Assembly: GCF_000156335.1 (NCBI RefSeq)
Contig: NZ_DS999213.1
Coordinates: 1,046,114-1,110,113 of the forward strand
Length of the DNA stretch: 64,000 nucleotides
DNA from: Roseobacter sp. GAI101
GTDB lineage: Bacteria > Pseudomonadota > Alphaproteobacteria > Rhodobacterales > Rhodobacteraceae
Reading direction: 5' to 3'
The position numbers were made by a program, and so were the translations under genes. The notes beneath the pieces are model-generated. The model was not told the DNA's origin. It saw nothing but the letters and a program-made list of their open reading frames with translations, and ran no database searches. This document shows, piece by piece, positions 1 through 8,226 of this stretch. The first letter of the stretch is position 1, and every line of letters begins with the position of its first letter.

Positions 1-1
1 G

Positions 2-208
2 ACGGCACGCGGCATGGGGTTCAGGGGCACCGCAGGCGATCTGCTGGATCCCGATATAAACCTGCAATACGGGGTCAAATATCTGCGCGGTGCATGGCTG
101 CTGTCCGACGGAGACCACGCCACCGCGATCAACTGGTACGCACGTGGCTATTACTACGAAGCCAAGCGCCGCGGCATGCTGATCGAGACCGGATTGCGCG
201 ACGGCTAG
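2..208 (+). CDS. Lytic transglycosylase, SLT domain (C-terminal part)
   Basis: Only the last 68 codons are present; the reading frame is open to the left edge, so the start lies outside the window. The visible residues (TARGMGFRGTAGDLLDPDIN, then LQYGVKYLRGAW and INWYARGY) match the C-terminal half of the goose-lysozyme-like SLT fold: the D-P-x-x-N-xx-Y-G-xx-YL block and the final A-x-x-x-Y-N-x-G-like segment. Such enzymes cleave the peptidoglycan glycan strand in the periplasm. The catalytic Glu would be upstream and cannot be checked. The protein ends soon after the domain, so this is a C-terminal SLT domain. Family assignment is fairly secure; the specific role is unknown. Confidence 0.7.
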   Translation, partial: TARGMGFRGTAGDLLDPDINLQYGVKYLRGAWLLSDGDHATAINWYARGYYYEAKRRGMLIETGLRDG

Positions 209-318
209 TCGGAAAATTCAAATTTTCCGGATCGAAATTTCCAATTTTCCAGCGCGTAACGCGGGCGCACCCGATACCACCGCTTCGCTTGCCATCAACT
301 TTGTTTCCCCAAAACGCA

Positions 319-346
319 AAAGGGCCACCCAACCGGATGGCCCTTT
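319..346 (-). terminator. Terminator of tig
   Basis: Nine-base-pair stem (319-327 with 338-346, arms AAAGGGCCA/TGGCCCTTT) and a 10-nt loop, lying 25 nt downstream of the trigger factor stop codon on the minus strand. The T tract after the stem is broken, so efficiency is uncertain. Confidence 0.6.
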
Positions 347-370
347 CAAAATAGCGAAACTTAGAGGTCT

Positions 371-1705
371 TTACTCTTCGTCTTCCAGCGCCTCGACAGC
401 CTTCTGCAAGTCTTCCTTGGACACTTCTTTTTCATTCAGTGTCGCCTGTTCAAACACATAGTCAACGACCTTGTCTTCGAACAAAGGAGCCCGCATTTGC
501 TGCTGCATCTGCTGGTTTTGCTGAACGAATTCAAAGAACTGGCGTTCCTGACCGGGGTACTGGCGCGCCTGGTTCATGATCGCTTGGGTCATCTCGGCAT
601 CGGATACGGAAACCTCGGCCTTCTGGCCAAGCTCTGCCAACAGCAGACCAAGACGCACACGGCGCTCTGCCAGTGCCTTGTGCTCGTCCGTGGTTTCGAT
701 CTCGGGGTGATCGTGGCCCTGAACGTCAGGGTTTTCTTCGTGCCACAGCTGGTGTGCGATCTGGCCGGCTTCGGCTTCGACCAGCGACGGGGGCAGATCA
801 AAGCTGACCAGCTTGTCCAGCGCGTCAAGCAGACCGCGCTTCATGACAGCGCGCGATGCGCCCGCATATTCGGCTTCAAGACGCTCAGCGATCTGCTTTT
901 TCAGCGCTTCAAGGTCTTCGGCACCGAATTTCTTGGCCAGCTCGTCGTCGATCTTGGCGGCAACGGGCTTTTTAACCTCTTTGATCTTGCATTCAAAGAC
1001 AGCTTCCTTGCCCGCCAGATGGGGGGCCTGGTAATCCTCAGGGAAAGACACGGTCACGTCTTTTTCTTCGTCGGCAACAACGCCTACCAGCTGGTCTTCG
1101 AAACCCGGGATGAAGGAGTTCGAACCAAGCACCAGCGGATAGTCTTCTGCTGCGCCGCCTTCGAACGCCTCGCCATCAACTTTGCCAAGGAAATCAAATA
1201 CGATCTGGTCGCCGTCTTTGGATTTCACGCCGGCCTTGCGCGCTTTGAAATCCTGAGCCGTCTCGGCCAAGTTCGCCAAAGCTTCGTCAACGGCTGCATC
1301 ATCCGCCTTGACGACCATCTTTTCCAGCGTGATCGAGGAAAGATCGACCTCGGGAATCTCAGGCAGCGCTTCGTAGGTCATGGTGACCTCGACATCATCG
1401 CCCTCTTTCCAGTCTTCGTTGGACATCTTCACGTCAGGCTGCATCGCAGGGCGATCGCCGGATTTCTCGAAATGCTCCTGCATGGCACCATCGATGCTTT
1501 CCTGCATCGCTTCGCCCATGATCTTGGGGCCGAACTGCTTTTTCAGCATCGCCATCGGCACTTTGCCTTTGCGGAAGCCCTTCATTTCGACTTCGGGCTG
1601 CGCTTCGGCCAGCTTTTCGTTGACCTTGGCCTCCAGCTCAGCTGCTGTCACAGTGATGGCATAGCCGCGTTTCAGACCTTCGTTCAGCGTCTCGTTGACC
1701 TGCAT
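371..1705 (-). CDS. tig: Trigger factor, ribosome-bound chaperone / peptidyl-prolyl isomerase
   Basis: 444 residues, the usual length. The N-terminal ribosome-binding domain has the GFRKGKVP signature (about residues 43-50), followed by an FKBP-type isomerase domain ([16 protein letters not shown] region, about 165-245) and a long helical C-terminal chaperone domain with an acidic tail. The start at 1705 ([10 protein letters not shown]) is preferred over an in-frame ATG at 1810 because GGAG sits 5 nt upstream and the extra 35 residues do not resemble the family. It binds nascent chains at the ribosome exit. The gene stands alone between a terminator and gapR. clpX and clpP, its neighbours in many bacteria, are about 20 kb away here. 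Confidence 0.97.
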   Translation of the reverse strand: MQVNETLNEGLKRGYAITVTAAELEAKVNEKLAEAQPEVEMKGFRKGKVPMAMLKKQFGPKIMGEAMQESIDGAMQEHFEKSGDRPAMQPDVKMSNEDWKEGDDVEVTMTYEALPEIPEVDLSSITLEKMVVKADDAAVDEALANLAETAQDFKARKAGVKSKDGDQIVFDFLGKVDGEAFEGGAAEDYPLVLGSNSFIPGFEDQLVGVVADEEKDVTVSFPEDYQAPHLAGKEAVFECKIKEVKKPVAAKIDDELAKKFGAEDLEALKKQIAERLEAEYAGASRAVMKRGLLDALDKLVSFDLPPSLVEAEAGQIAHQLWHEENPDVQGHDHPEIETTDEHKALAERRVRLGLLLAELGQKAEVSVSDAEMTQAIMNQARQYPGQERQFFEFVQQNQQMQQQMRAPLFEDKVVDYVFEQATLNEKEVSKEDLQKAVEALEDEE

Positions 1706-1851
1706 GTTAGCTCCATAGGGTAAGGCCGCGCAATTCAGGTGCGCGGGCGGAAAAATTTCCGCTCTTCTATTGGGGCCTGCGCCGGGGCGCAAGCGGATTT
1801 GGGGTGTCATGCCCGGGCGGGCCGTAAATTAACAGCGCGCACAACGGAAAA

Positions 1852-2136
1852 TCACATACCCAAGGCTTCTTTGTACATCTCAAGGACGGCTTCTTCTTCG
1901 GCGATATCGTCCTTGTCGCGTTTGCGCAGCGCAATCACCTTGCGGATCACCTTGGTGTCGTAGCCGCGCGATTTCGCTTCGGCCATGACTTCCTTCTGCT
2001 GCTCGGCAAGATCTTTCTTTTCGGAATCAAGCCGCTCGATCCGTTCAATGAACTGGCGCAATTCATTGGCAGTGACGCGGTATGTCGCATCGCCAACGAC
2101 GTCCGGAGATTCTGGGTTTGTAGCGCTATCGCTCAT
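1852..2136 (-). CDS. gapR: GapR-family DNA-binding protein (DUF2312)
   Basis: 94 residues. The core runs from TANELRQFIERIERLDSE to the end (KVIRKVIALRKRDKDD, VLEMYKEALGM), the all-helical DUF2312 fold. The founding member, Caulobacter GapR, forms a dimer-of-dimers clamp on overtwisted DNA and stimulates type II topoisomerases ahead of replication forks. Here the N-terminal 20 residues are a low-complexity Ser/Thr/Pro lead before the conserved core. The start at 2136 (MSDSATNPES) was chosen over upstream in-frame starts because the longer version adds a Gly/Ala-rich stretch unlike the family. No operon partner is evident; trigger factor lies 146 nt downstream on the same strand. Confidence 0.9.
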   Translation of the reverse strand: MSDSATNPESPDVVGDATYRVTANELRQFIERIERLDSEKKDLAEQQKEVMAEAKSRGYDTKVIRKVIALRKRDKDDIAEEEAVLEMYKEALGM

Positions 2137-2243
2137 GGGGGGCATCCTGTGTCTGGAAAGGGTCAGCGCACTGACTAACGCCGCGCCTGCCCCCCCGCAA
2201 GCCACACTTGCCCCGTCGGCGCAATTCAGGTAGCCCGCGCATC

Positions 2244-2483
2244 ATGGAAAATACATCGACATCACTGTTTGAAATTTTGATCTGGGCCGGTGCCGCCATT
2301 TCACTGATCGGTCTTGTCGGGCTGGTCTGGTGCATCGTCCGTGTGACCCGCGCCAAACGTGCAAAGCTGGGCGAAGACGAAATGCGCGCCGTGCTGCAAC
2401 AAGTGCTGCCGCTGAACCTTGGCGCGCTGTTTCTGTCTGTGATCGGATTGATGATGGTCGTGGTCGGCATATTGCTCGGCTAG
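2244..2483 (+). CDS. Small two-helix membrane protein, unknown function
   Basis: 79 residues. Two hydrophobic segments (about residues 8-32, IWAGAAISLIGLVGLVWCIV; and 53-78, LNLGALFLSVIGLMMVVVGI) flank a charged loop (RAKRAKLGEDEMR). It should be an inner-membrane hairpin with both ends on the same side. The ATG at 2244 is used; an upstream alternative would add a basic, unconserved-looking stretch. It is divergent from gapR, 107 nt away, and is followed at 110 nt by the YeeE/YedE pair. I do not recognise a named family. Confidence 0.7.
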   Translation: MENTSTSLFEILIWAGAAISLIGLVGLVWCIVRVTRAKRAKLGEDEMRAVLQQVLPLNLGALFLSVIGLMMVVVGILLG

Positions 2484-2520
2484 GCCCGCTTGCTGTGGCC
2501 GCAGTTTGTGATTGCTACAC

Positions 2521-2550
2521 ATTCAAAAAAGTATATATATCCTTTTGAAT
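2521..2550 (+). promoter_or_regulatory. AT-rich operator-like palindrome before the YeeE/YedE operon
   Basis: Arms ATTCAAAA (2521-2528) and TTTTGAAT (2543-2550) are exact inverted copies around an AT-rich core containing TATATATA. The position, 44-73 nt upstream of the first gene, fits an operator or promoter. YeeE/YedE plus DUF442 genes are often under ArsR-type sulfide/persulfide sensors (BigR/SqrR), but no such regulator is encoded here and the spacing between the ATTC and GAAT ends is 22 nt, so the regulator is not identified. Confidence 0.4.
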
Positions 2551-2574
2551 GATACGGGCTTTGCCCCCCGTATC
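2551..2574 (+). promoter_or_regulatory. Leader hairpin upstream of the YeeE/YedE operon
   Basis: GATACGGG (2551-2558) and CCCGTATC (2567-2574) form an 8-bp stem with an 8-nt loop, ending 6 nt before the GGAG ribosome binding site at 2581-2584. It directly abuts the 2521-2550 palindrome. It could be a second operator or an mRNA leader structure; it has no T tract and is not a classical terminator. Confidence 0.35.
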
Positions 2575-2593
2575 CTAAAAGGAGTAGGTGCAC

Positions 2594-3025
2594 ATGATTG
2601 AAATGGACTGGATCTGGGGCCTGATCGGCGGCCTTACCATTGGCTGCGGCGGTGCCGTTTATCTTTTGGGGAACGGCCGCATCATGGGGGCCAGCGGAAT
2701 CATCGGCGGCCTCGTAGATGGATCGGGACGCCATGAATGGGCCGATCGCATGGCCTTTCTGGCAGCACTGATCATCGCACCTGCGCTTGTCGTCTATTTT
2801 TCGGGTAGCATTGCCCAGACAAATCTGACGGGGAATATCGTCATGGTCGTGCTGGCGGGCCTTTTGGTCGGGCTTGGCACGCGGATCGGTAACGGGTGCA
2901 CGTCGGGCCACGGGGTCTGCGGCATCTCGCGGCTTAGCCCGCGCGGCATCGTTGCAACTTTGGTCTATATCGCTGCAGGCGCGCTGATCGTCGTCGCCTT
3001 GCGCGCCATGTTCGGAGGGCTTTGA
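2594..3025 (+). CDS. YeeE/YedE family membrane protein (sulfur transport), first half
   Basis: 143 residues, about four membrane helices. The motif [25 protein letters not shown] (shown in part as [12 protein letters not shown], about residues 99-110) is the Cys-containing signature of the YeeE/YedE (DUF395) family, linked to uptake of thiosulfate or other reduced sulfur compounds. The start at 2594 has GGAG 9 nt upstream; a GTG two codons earlier is possible. The next gene starts one base after this stop, and the two proteins together make the full-length YeeE unit found as a single chain in other bacteria. This split two-gene form is common in proteobacteria (PmpA/PmpB type). Substrate is not determined by the sequence. 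Confidence 0.85.
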   Translation: MIEMDWIWGLIGGLTIGCGGAVYLLGNGRIMGASGIIGGLVDGSGRHEWADRMAFLAALIIAPALVVYFSGSIAQTNLTGNIVMVVLAGLLVGLGTRIGNGCTSGHGVCGISRLSPRGIVATLVYIAAGALIVVALRAMFGGL

Positions 3026-3026
3026 G

Positions 3027-3446
3027 ATGCGGCACCTTTTATCAATCCTGTCCGGCGGCCTGTTCGGCATCGGTCTTTACCTCTCTGGCATGACGAACAC
3101 TGACAAGGTTCAGGGTTTTCTGGATTTCTTCGGCAGCTGGGACCCGACGCTGGCCTTTGTCATGGGCGGCGCAATTCTGCCGATGGCCGGGGCCTGGGCC
3201 CTGACACGCGGCCGCAAACCTCTGATCGGCGGAGACTTTCCTGAGCGTCCCGAGGCCAAGTTCGACCGCAAGCTGATTGTCGGCGCGATCTTGTTCGGGA
3301 TGGGCTGGGGCCTTGTCGGCCTGTGCCCCGGCCCTGCCCTTGCCTCGCTTGGCTTTGGCGGTGTCGGCGGGCTGGTTTTTCTGGCGGCGATGCTGCTTGG
3401 CATGTTGGCGGCCCCCAAGGCGCGGCTAATGCTGGACAGAGCCTAA
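3027..3446 (+). CDS. YeeE/YedE family membrane protein, second half
   Basis: 139 residues, about four membrane helices. It carries the second family signature, GIGLYLSGMTNTDKVQGFLD (about residues 13-32) and GWGLVGLCPGPALASLG (about 92-108) with the conserved Cys. It starts one base after the stop of the first half, so the two are translationally linked and probably form a heterodimeric membrane pore for a reduced sulfur compound. A DUF442-type gene follows 22 nt after the stop, a combination seen in sulfide/persulfide-response operons. Confidence 0.85.
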   Translation: MRHLLSILSGGLFGIGLYLSGMTNTDKVQGFLDFFGSWDPTLAFVMGGAILPMAGAWALTRGRKPLIGGDFPERPEAKFDRKLIVGAILFGMGWGLVGLCPGPALASLGFGGVGGLVFLAAMLLGMLAAPKARLMLDRA

Positions 3447-3468
3447 GGGCCTAGGGTAGATCAAATCC

Positions 3469-3890
3469 ATGGATATGCGTCACATCACCCCCCGCTTCTT
3501 TGCTGCCCCCCAGATCGACCCGGCCGACATGCCGGAGATCGCAAAGGCGGGCATCACCCTGATCTTGTGCAACCGCCCGGACGAGGAAGTGCCCCCCAGC
3601 CATCAGCACACAGCCATCCAAGCGGCGGCCGAGGCGGCAGGCATTAAATTTGCGTTCAGCCGCTGACGCATCAGACGATGACACCGGACATCATCGCCCG
3701 TAACCGCGAGATCGGCGTAGGACAGGATGAAACCGTCCTGGCCTATTGCGCATCAGGGACCCGGTCGACCATCGCCTGGGCCTTGGGCCAGGCAGGCACA
3801 CAGCCTGCCGATGATCTTATCGCTGCGGCGCGGGCTGGCGGCTATGACATCAGCCACATGCGTGGAATCCTCAGCGCCAGCTACGCCTGA
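3469..3890 (+). pseudogene. DUF442 (TIGR01244-type) phosphatase/rhodanese-like protein, frameshifted
   Basis: Two adjacent frames together give one TIGR01244/DUF442 protein of about 140 residues. The first frame (3469-3666) starts MDMRHITPRFFAAPQIDP and runs to GIKFAFSR then TGA. The second resumes without loss at PLTHQTMTPDII (from about 3660) and carries the Cys loop AYCASGTRST. A single missing base between about 3655 and 3660 explains the shift. The family is a dual-specificity-phosphatase-like fold found alone or fused to a persulfide dioxygenase domain (BLH) in sulfide detoxification. No dioxygenase domain follows here. It is either a recent pseudogene or a base-call error. It sits 22 nt after the YeeE/YedE pair, so it probably belongs to that operon. 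Confidence 0.75.
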
Positions 3891-3907
3891 CCAAAAACGA
3901 CTAGGCC

Positions 3908-5149
3908 CTAGCCGATCTTGAACTGGCCGGGGCCGTCATCTTCTTCCTCAGACGCCATCCCGAATCCGTCTTCAAACCCCGGCAGATCAGACATGTCAGG
4001 CATCTCTGCCATTTCAGGGGTTTCCGACATGCCTTCCATCGCCGAAAAATCGGCCATCTGGGACATTTCGGGCAGGTCGGATATATCAGGCATCTGTGGC
4101 GCGTCGCTTTGCCAGTCGGACGCGTCTATGCCACCGCCATCATGTTCCAGAGCCGGCAGGTTTTCCGGGTCATAGATTGCTTCGAACGACGCGTCATAGG
4201 CCCCTTGTGCTGCCAATTCACCCACATCAGCCGCGCGGCGCTTCGGTGCATCACGGGTTTTCACGCGATGTTTCAGGCGCATGGCCCGCATGCCGTCAGA
4301 TTGCCCCAGTGATCCGACACCCAAGATACGGCCATCTTTGGTCCTGACTTGCGCCGCGTCAAAGGAAACAGAGCCCAACGGCAATACCTGCCCCACATGC
4401 AATCCGCCTGCGTCGCGGATCGACATGGTGACCTGTGCAAGCGAGACCATTAATTCGGCCTTCAACTGCAGGACAGAGGCGCTGAGGGTTCTGGGCGCGA
4501 CCGGATCGGCCGCTGCACTACCAGCGTCGGGGCTGGTGGGGGCCGCGACAGCATGACGAGGCGGCACAGGCAGACATAAAACAAGCTCCCCCTGCCGGGC
4601 CCCTTGCGCCATATCGACCGTCATCCGGATGATATGAAATTCGGGCGCGTCCAGCGACAGCATCAACAACCGCACATTATGTGACTTTGCGCCAAACCTG
4701 TATCCTGTCAGCACGGCGCGATCTTCGTCCGTTTCAACCAGTTTCGCGGCGCGTTCAAGCAATGCGTCAATCAGCGGGGCGGCCAATGCTGCATCAGTGC
4801 CGGTCATTGGCCGGACAAACCCAGCCGGCGCATCAAGCACCTTTCCCATTGTTTGTTGCTGTATCAGGCCGCCGACAAGGGCCGGATCGATCATCACGGC
4901 CCCGCACAGCCCACGGGGGCCATCCATCAGGATAAGCAGGTTTTCATCCTTGAGGATATCCCGGCACTCTTCATTGTCGACGGTGTGCTGCGTCACACCC
5001 ATTGTGGCCAAGGGGAGCGAAAACAGATCATTGCCGACTTTGGACAGGGTCAACCGCAGCGCTTTGGGCACCGAAACAGTGCGGGACTGGTGCAATGCCT
5101 GTCCTGCCTGCGTCTTTCGCCGCATCGCTGATTGAAGTTGATCCGTCAC
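3908..5149 (-). CDS. FliM/FliN-family (SpoA domain) protein, orphan
   Basis: 413 residues. The central and later part (about 225-295: LKAELMVSLAQVTMSIRDAG, then HVGQVLPLG and DGRILGVGSLGQSDG) matches the SpoA/FliN fold of flagellar motor switch proteins. The N-terminal 200 residues resemble a degenerate FliM middle domain. The last 80 residues are an acidic, Met-rich repeat of the type PEMxxMPDMSDLPG. The start is GTG at 5149, with GGAG 6 nt upstream; ATG at 5125 is an alternative. No flagellar gene lies in the window, so it is an orphan relative to the flagellar cluster. It could be a rotor component encoded apart, or a protein with another role. Family is likely, role uncertain. Confidence 0.7.
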   Translation of the reverse strand: MTDQLQSAMRRKTQAGQALHQSRTVSVPKALRLTLSKVGNDLFSLPLATMGVTQHTVDNEECRDILKDENLLILMDGPRGLCGAVMIDPALVGGLIQQQTMGKVLDAPAGFVRPMTGTDAALAAPLIDALLERAAKLVETDEDRAVLTGYRFGAKSHNVRLLMLSLDAPEFHIIRMTVDMAQGARQGELVLCLPVPPRHAVAAPTSPDAGSAAADPVAPRTLSASVLQLKAELMVSLAQVTMSIRDAGGLHVGQVLPLGSVSFDAAQVRTKDGRILGVGSLGQSDGMRAMRLKHRVKTRDAPKRRAADVGELAAQGAYDASFEAIYDPENLPALEHDGGGIDASDWQSDAPQMPDISDLPEMSQMADFSAMEGMSETPEMAEMPDMSDLPGFEDGFGMASEEEDDGPGQFKIG

Positions 5150-5215
5150 CTGATACTCCGCCCGGGACCTGCCCCACTTGCCTTTGTTCTAAAGGCTTAA
5201 TGGTTACCATGGTCT

Positions 5216-7954
5216 TTATGCAGATGCAGCGAAGCGGTTTAATTCCTGTAACTTGCCCGGTTGAGGGGTCGGCAGCGTCACCCGGAACCCGGTGCCGGGG
5301 CTGTCTGGCAGATATGAAATTTCGCCGCGCAGCCGGGTGATGATCTCGCGGCAGATGGCAAGGCCAAGCCCTGCCCCCTCGCCGCCCTGACCGGCCACAC
5401 GGGTGAATTTCTCGAATATCAGATCACGGGCATCGGCGTCGATCCCCGCACCGTTATCGATAAAATCCACGGCAACCGTGCTGCCCGATGCGTGCACACG
5501 CACCGCCAGACAGGGCGCGTCGGACACGCAGTATTTCTGCGCATTGGTAATCAAATTGATAAAGACCTGCGAAAGCCGGTCCAAATCGGTCTCGAGCGCG
5601 ACGTCTTCGCTGTCACGGTCCCGATCAATCTTGATTTCGCGGATGTTGGCGGCCTGACCCGTCGTAACGGCAAGGTCCAGCACATCGCGCAGCGATCCGC
5701 GCTGCTGGTTCAGCGTCACTTCGCCGTTCTCGAGCACCGAGAGGTCCAAAAGGTCGTCCAGCAGCCGCGTCAGGCGAATCGTCTCTGAATGGATGATCGA
5801 CGCATAGCGGGTCTTTTCCTGCGGGCTCAGCGCCTCGGCGTCGCGCAAAATCTCGGAAAAGGACCGGATCGAGGTCATCGGCGTGCGCAATTCATGGCTG
5901 ACCTGGCTGAGGAAACTGTCCTTTTGATGGGACAGTTGCGTGAGCTTGTCATTGGCGCGGCGCAGCTTTTCGGCGGTATCGGACAATTCACGTGATTTCA
6001 CCTCGAGCTGGCTGGAATATTCCAGCATCTGCGCCGATTCGTCCGCAACAGCCAGCAGGTCCTGCACCGACACGGACGCCCCACCGACAAGTTGCGACAC
6101 CATCGCATGGGCGGTCGCCGCTCCTACAGATGCCGCCAGTTCCCGCTCCAATGCCTGAACAAAGGCAGGGGTCGGTTCGGGCAGGCCTTCGGATTTTTCC
6201 TGAAGCTGCGCTTGCGCCCGAAAGAACGCCTGCGCCTCGGCGGCCCCCAATATGCGCTGCGCCATGATCATCAGGTCTTCGCTGGCAGCAACAGAGGCGG
6301 TCCAGCCCCGCGCAGGGCTTGAGTGGTCAAAAATATTGACGAACTGCGCCCCCTGTAGCCGTTCGACCGGGGACGGGAAGCTGAACAGCGATACAAGGAT
6401 AAAGGCCAATGTGTTCAAAGACAGGCTCCAGACAACGGCGTGGACCGTGGGGTCCAGCCCGCCTACGCCGAACAGCGCCTGCGGTCGCAGCCAACCTATC
6501 CCGAAAAGCCCCTGCTCAAGCGTGGCGGCGGACAGCACGGCGTCGGGGCCAAAGCTGGGCAGGAGCATGGTAAAGACCCACAAACCAAAACCGATGCCCA
6601 ACCCCCACAATGCGCCCATGCGCGTGGCACCGCGCCAGAATATGCCGCCCAGCAACACCGGCAGAAACTGCGCGACCCCCCCAAAGGAGATCGTCCCGAT
6701 GGCCGCCAGCGCCCCGCTGCCACCGGAGGCGCGGTAATAGAAATAGCCCAGCGAAATGATGAACAGGATCGACACCCGCCGCGACAGGATGACGACATGG
6801 CGGACATCGCCCGACTGCTGGACGCTGGTCTGCCCCAACGCCAGCCAGATCGGCATCACGATGTGGTTGCTGACCATCGTCGACAATGCCAGCGTCGCCA
6901 CGATCACCATTGACGTAGCAGAGGAGAACCCGCCCAGAAAGGCGAACATCGCAAGTGTGTTGTGTCCCTGGCTCAGCGGAAGGCTCAGCACGAACAGATC
7001 GGGGTTCGACCCTGCGGGCAGCAGATCAAGGCCCACAACAGCGATCGGCACAACGAAAAGGCTCATCATCATCAGGTATAGCGGAAAGGCCCAACTGGCG
7101 GTTTGCAGATGCCGTTCCTCGTCGTTTTCTACAACCATCACCTGAAACATGCGCGGCAGGCAGACAAAGGCCGCCGCCGCCAGAAAGGTCAGCGCGGCCC
7201 AACGGCCGCCGTCGACCTGCCACGTGCCAATGGCGGATTGGTCGATGCGGGTCATCGCCTCGGTCACGCCACCGGCAAGGCCCCAGACCACAAACACCCC
7301 GACTGCGATCAGCGCCAGCAGCTTCACGACGGCCTCGACCGCGATGGCGATGACGACCCCGTGGTGGCGTTCATTAACGTTCAGGTTGCGGGTGCCGAAC
7401 AGGACGGTAAACAGCGCCAGCCCGATGGCGATCCAGAACGCCGCTTGGGCCGTATTGATCGGCTCTGCCCGACCGTCCAGCACACCGTTGGCCACGCCCG
7501 CGGGGGCGGCAAAAATCGACAGCGACAGGGTAACCGATTGCAATTGCAGCGCGATATAGGGCGTGACGCCGATCACGGCCATCACGGTAACGAGGATCGC
7601 CAGCAGGTTCGATTTACCGTAGCGCGACGAAATCAGGTCAGCGACCGATGTGACCCGATGCGACCGCCCGATCCGCACGAGGCGGCGCAGCAGCCACCAC
7701 CACCCGATCATGACAAGGCTCGGCCCCAGATAGATCGTGACATATTCCAGTCCCGACCGCGCGGCGTATCCGACAGCTCCGTAAAACGTCCAGCCAGTGC
7801 AGTAGATCGACAGCGACAGGGTATAGACCAAAGGCGAGCGCAGCAGCCAATCGCCCCGCCCCCGGATCGCGGCGCGTTCGGCGGCAAAGGCAACAATGAA
7901 CAGGCCGACCACATACAGCAAGCACACTGCGATCAGCTGGTTCAGGGACACCAT
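5216..7954 (-). CDS. Hybrid Na+/solute symporter (SLC5)-type sensor histidine kinase
   Basis: 912 residues. The first 500 or so contain 12-13 membrane helices of the sodium:solute symporter fold (SIYCTGWTFYGAVG near residue 50; FLGGFSSATSMVIV in the middle). A linker and coiled coil lead to the kinase: H-box SHELRTPM, N-box NLITNAQKY, G-boxes DNGAGID and GEGAGLGLAI. This is the CbrA/CrbS type of sensor, in which substrate transport or binding is thought to control phosphorylation. The start at 7954 overlaps the stop of the small upstream gene (TGATG), which argues against an in-frame ATG at 7999. The cognate regulator is probably the response regulator at 8223-8606, although that protein has no DNA-binding domain. 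The ligand is unknown. Confidence 0.9.
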   Translation of the reverse strand: MVSLNQLIAVCLLYVVGLFIVAFAAERAAIRGRGDWLLRSPLVYTLSLSIYCTGWTFYGAVGYAARSGLEYVTIYLGPSLVMIGWWWLLRRLVRIGRSHRVTSVADLISSRYGKSNLLAILVTVMAVIGVTPYIALQLQSVTLSLSIFAAPAGVANGVLDGRAEPINTAQAAFWIAIGLALFTVLFGTRNLNVNERHHGVVIAIAVEAVVKLLALIAVGVFVVWGLAGGVTEAMTRIDQSAIGTWQVDGGRWAALTFLAAAAFVCLPRMFQVMVVENDEERHLQTASWAFPLYLMMMSLFVVPIAVVGLDLLPAGSNPDLFVLSLPLSQGHNTLAMFAFLGGFSSATSMVIVATLALSTMVSNHIVMPIWLALGQTSVQQSGDVRHVVILSRRVSILFIISLGYFYYRASGGSGALAAIGTISFGGVAQFLPVLLGGIFWRGATRMGALWGLGIGFGLWVFTMLLPSFGPDAVLSAATLEQGLFGIGWLRPQALFGVGGLDPTVHAVVWSLSLNTLAFILVSLFSFPSPVERLQGAQFVNIFDHSSPARGWTASVAASEDLMIMAQRILGAAEAQAFFRAQAQLQEKSEGLPEPTPAFVQALERELAASVGAATAHAMVSQLVGGASVSVQDLLAVADESAQMLEYSSQLEVKSRELSDTAEKLRRANDKLTQLSHQKDSFLSQVSHELRTPMTSIRSFSEILRDAEALSPQEKTRYASIIHSETIRLTRLLDDLLDLSVLENGEVTLNQQRGSLRDVLDLAVTTGQAANIREIKIDRDRDSEDVALETDLDRLSQVFINLITNAQKYCVSDAPCLAVRVHASGSTVAVDFIDNGAGIDADARDLIFEKFTRVAGQGGEGAGLGLAICREIITRLRGEISYLPDSPGTGFRVTLPTPQPGKLQELNRFAASA

Positions 7955-8226
7955 CAGCTTTTGGCTTCCTGAACAATCTGGCGGGCCGTCCGCCGCCACA
8001 AAAAGAACGCCAGTGCAATCGCCCCCAGCCAGACGCCAAAGATATAGCGCACGGCGTGGGACATCGACACAGCGGCGACATCACCAGCATCTTGCACCGG
8101 CCACAGCAACGGCACCATCCAGAAGGCCAGGACCAACAGTGGCAACAGCCGGACCGCGTCCATCATCCGGCGAAACCGGTAGCTGCGCCGTTCCAGAAAC
8201 AACGGGGATGCCTTGCGGCCGGTCAT
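7954..8226 (-). CDS. Small membrane protein between response regulator and kinase
   Basis: 90 residues with two hydrophobic helices (about 24-42, VRLLPLLVLAFWMVPLLW; and 58-80, VRYIFGVWLGAIALAFFLW) and a basic N-terminus. It overlaps the response regulator stop by 4 nt (ATGA) and its own stop overlaps the kinase start (TGATG), so the three proteins are translationally coupled. Its size and topology recall the small membrane subunit that accompanies some SLC5 symporters, which suggests it is a partner of the kinase's transporter domain. I cannot name a family with confidence. Confidence 0.75.
   Translation of the reverse strand: MTGRKASPLFLERRSYRFRRMMDAVRLLPLLVLAFWMVPLLWPVQDAGDVAAVSMSHAVRYIFGVWLGAIALAFFLWRRTARQIVQEAKS

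Noticed and set aside
497-1723. Long open frame antisense to trigger factor
   Set aside because: The sense frame is an unmistakable full-length Tig.
3446-3909. Nine-base inverted repeats (AGGGCCTAG / CTAGGCCCT) flanking the frameshifted DUF442 gene
   Set aside because: No target-site duplication, transposase or extension of the repeat; such short matches are expected by chance.
5180-5196. Small hairpin GCCTTT/AAAGGC between the hybrid kinase and the FliM/FliN-like gene
   Set aside because: Only 6 bp, no T tract on the transcribed strand; too weak to call a terminator.
7103-7972. Open frame opposite the hybrid kinase
   Set aside because: Low-complexity Arg/Gln/His-rich translation opposite membrane helices; typical shadow.
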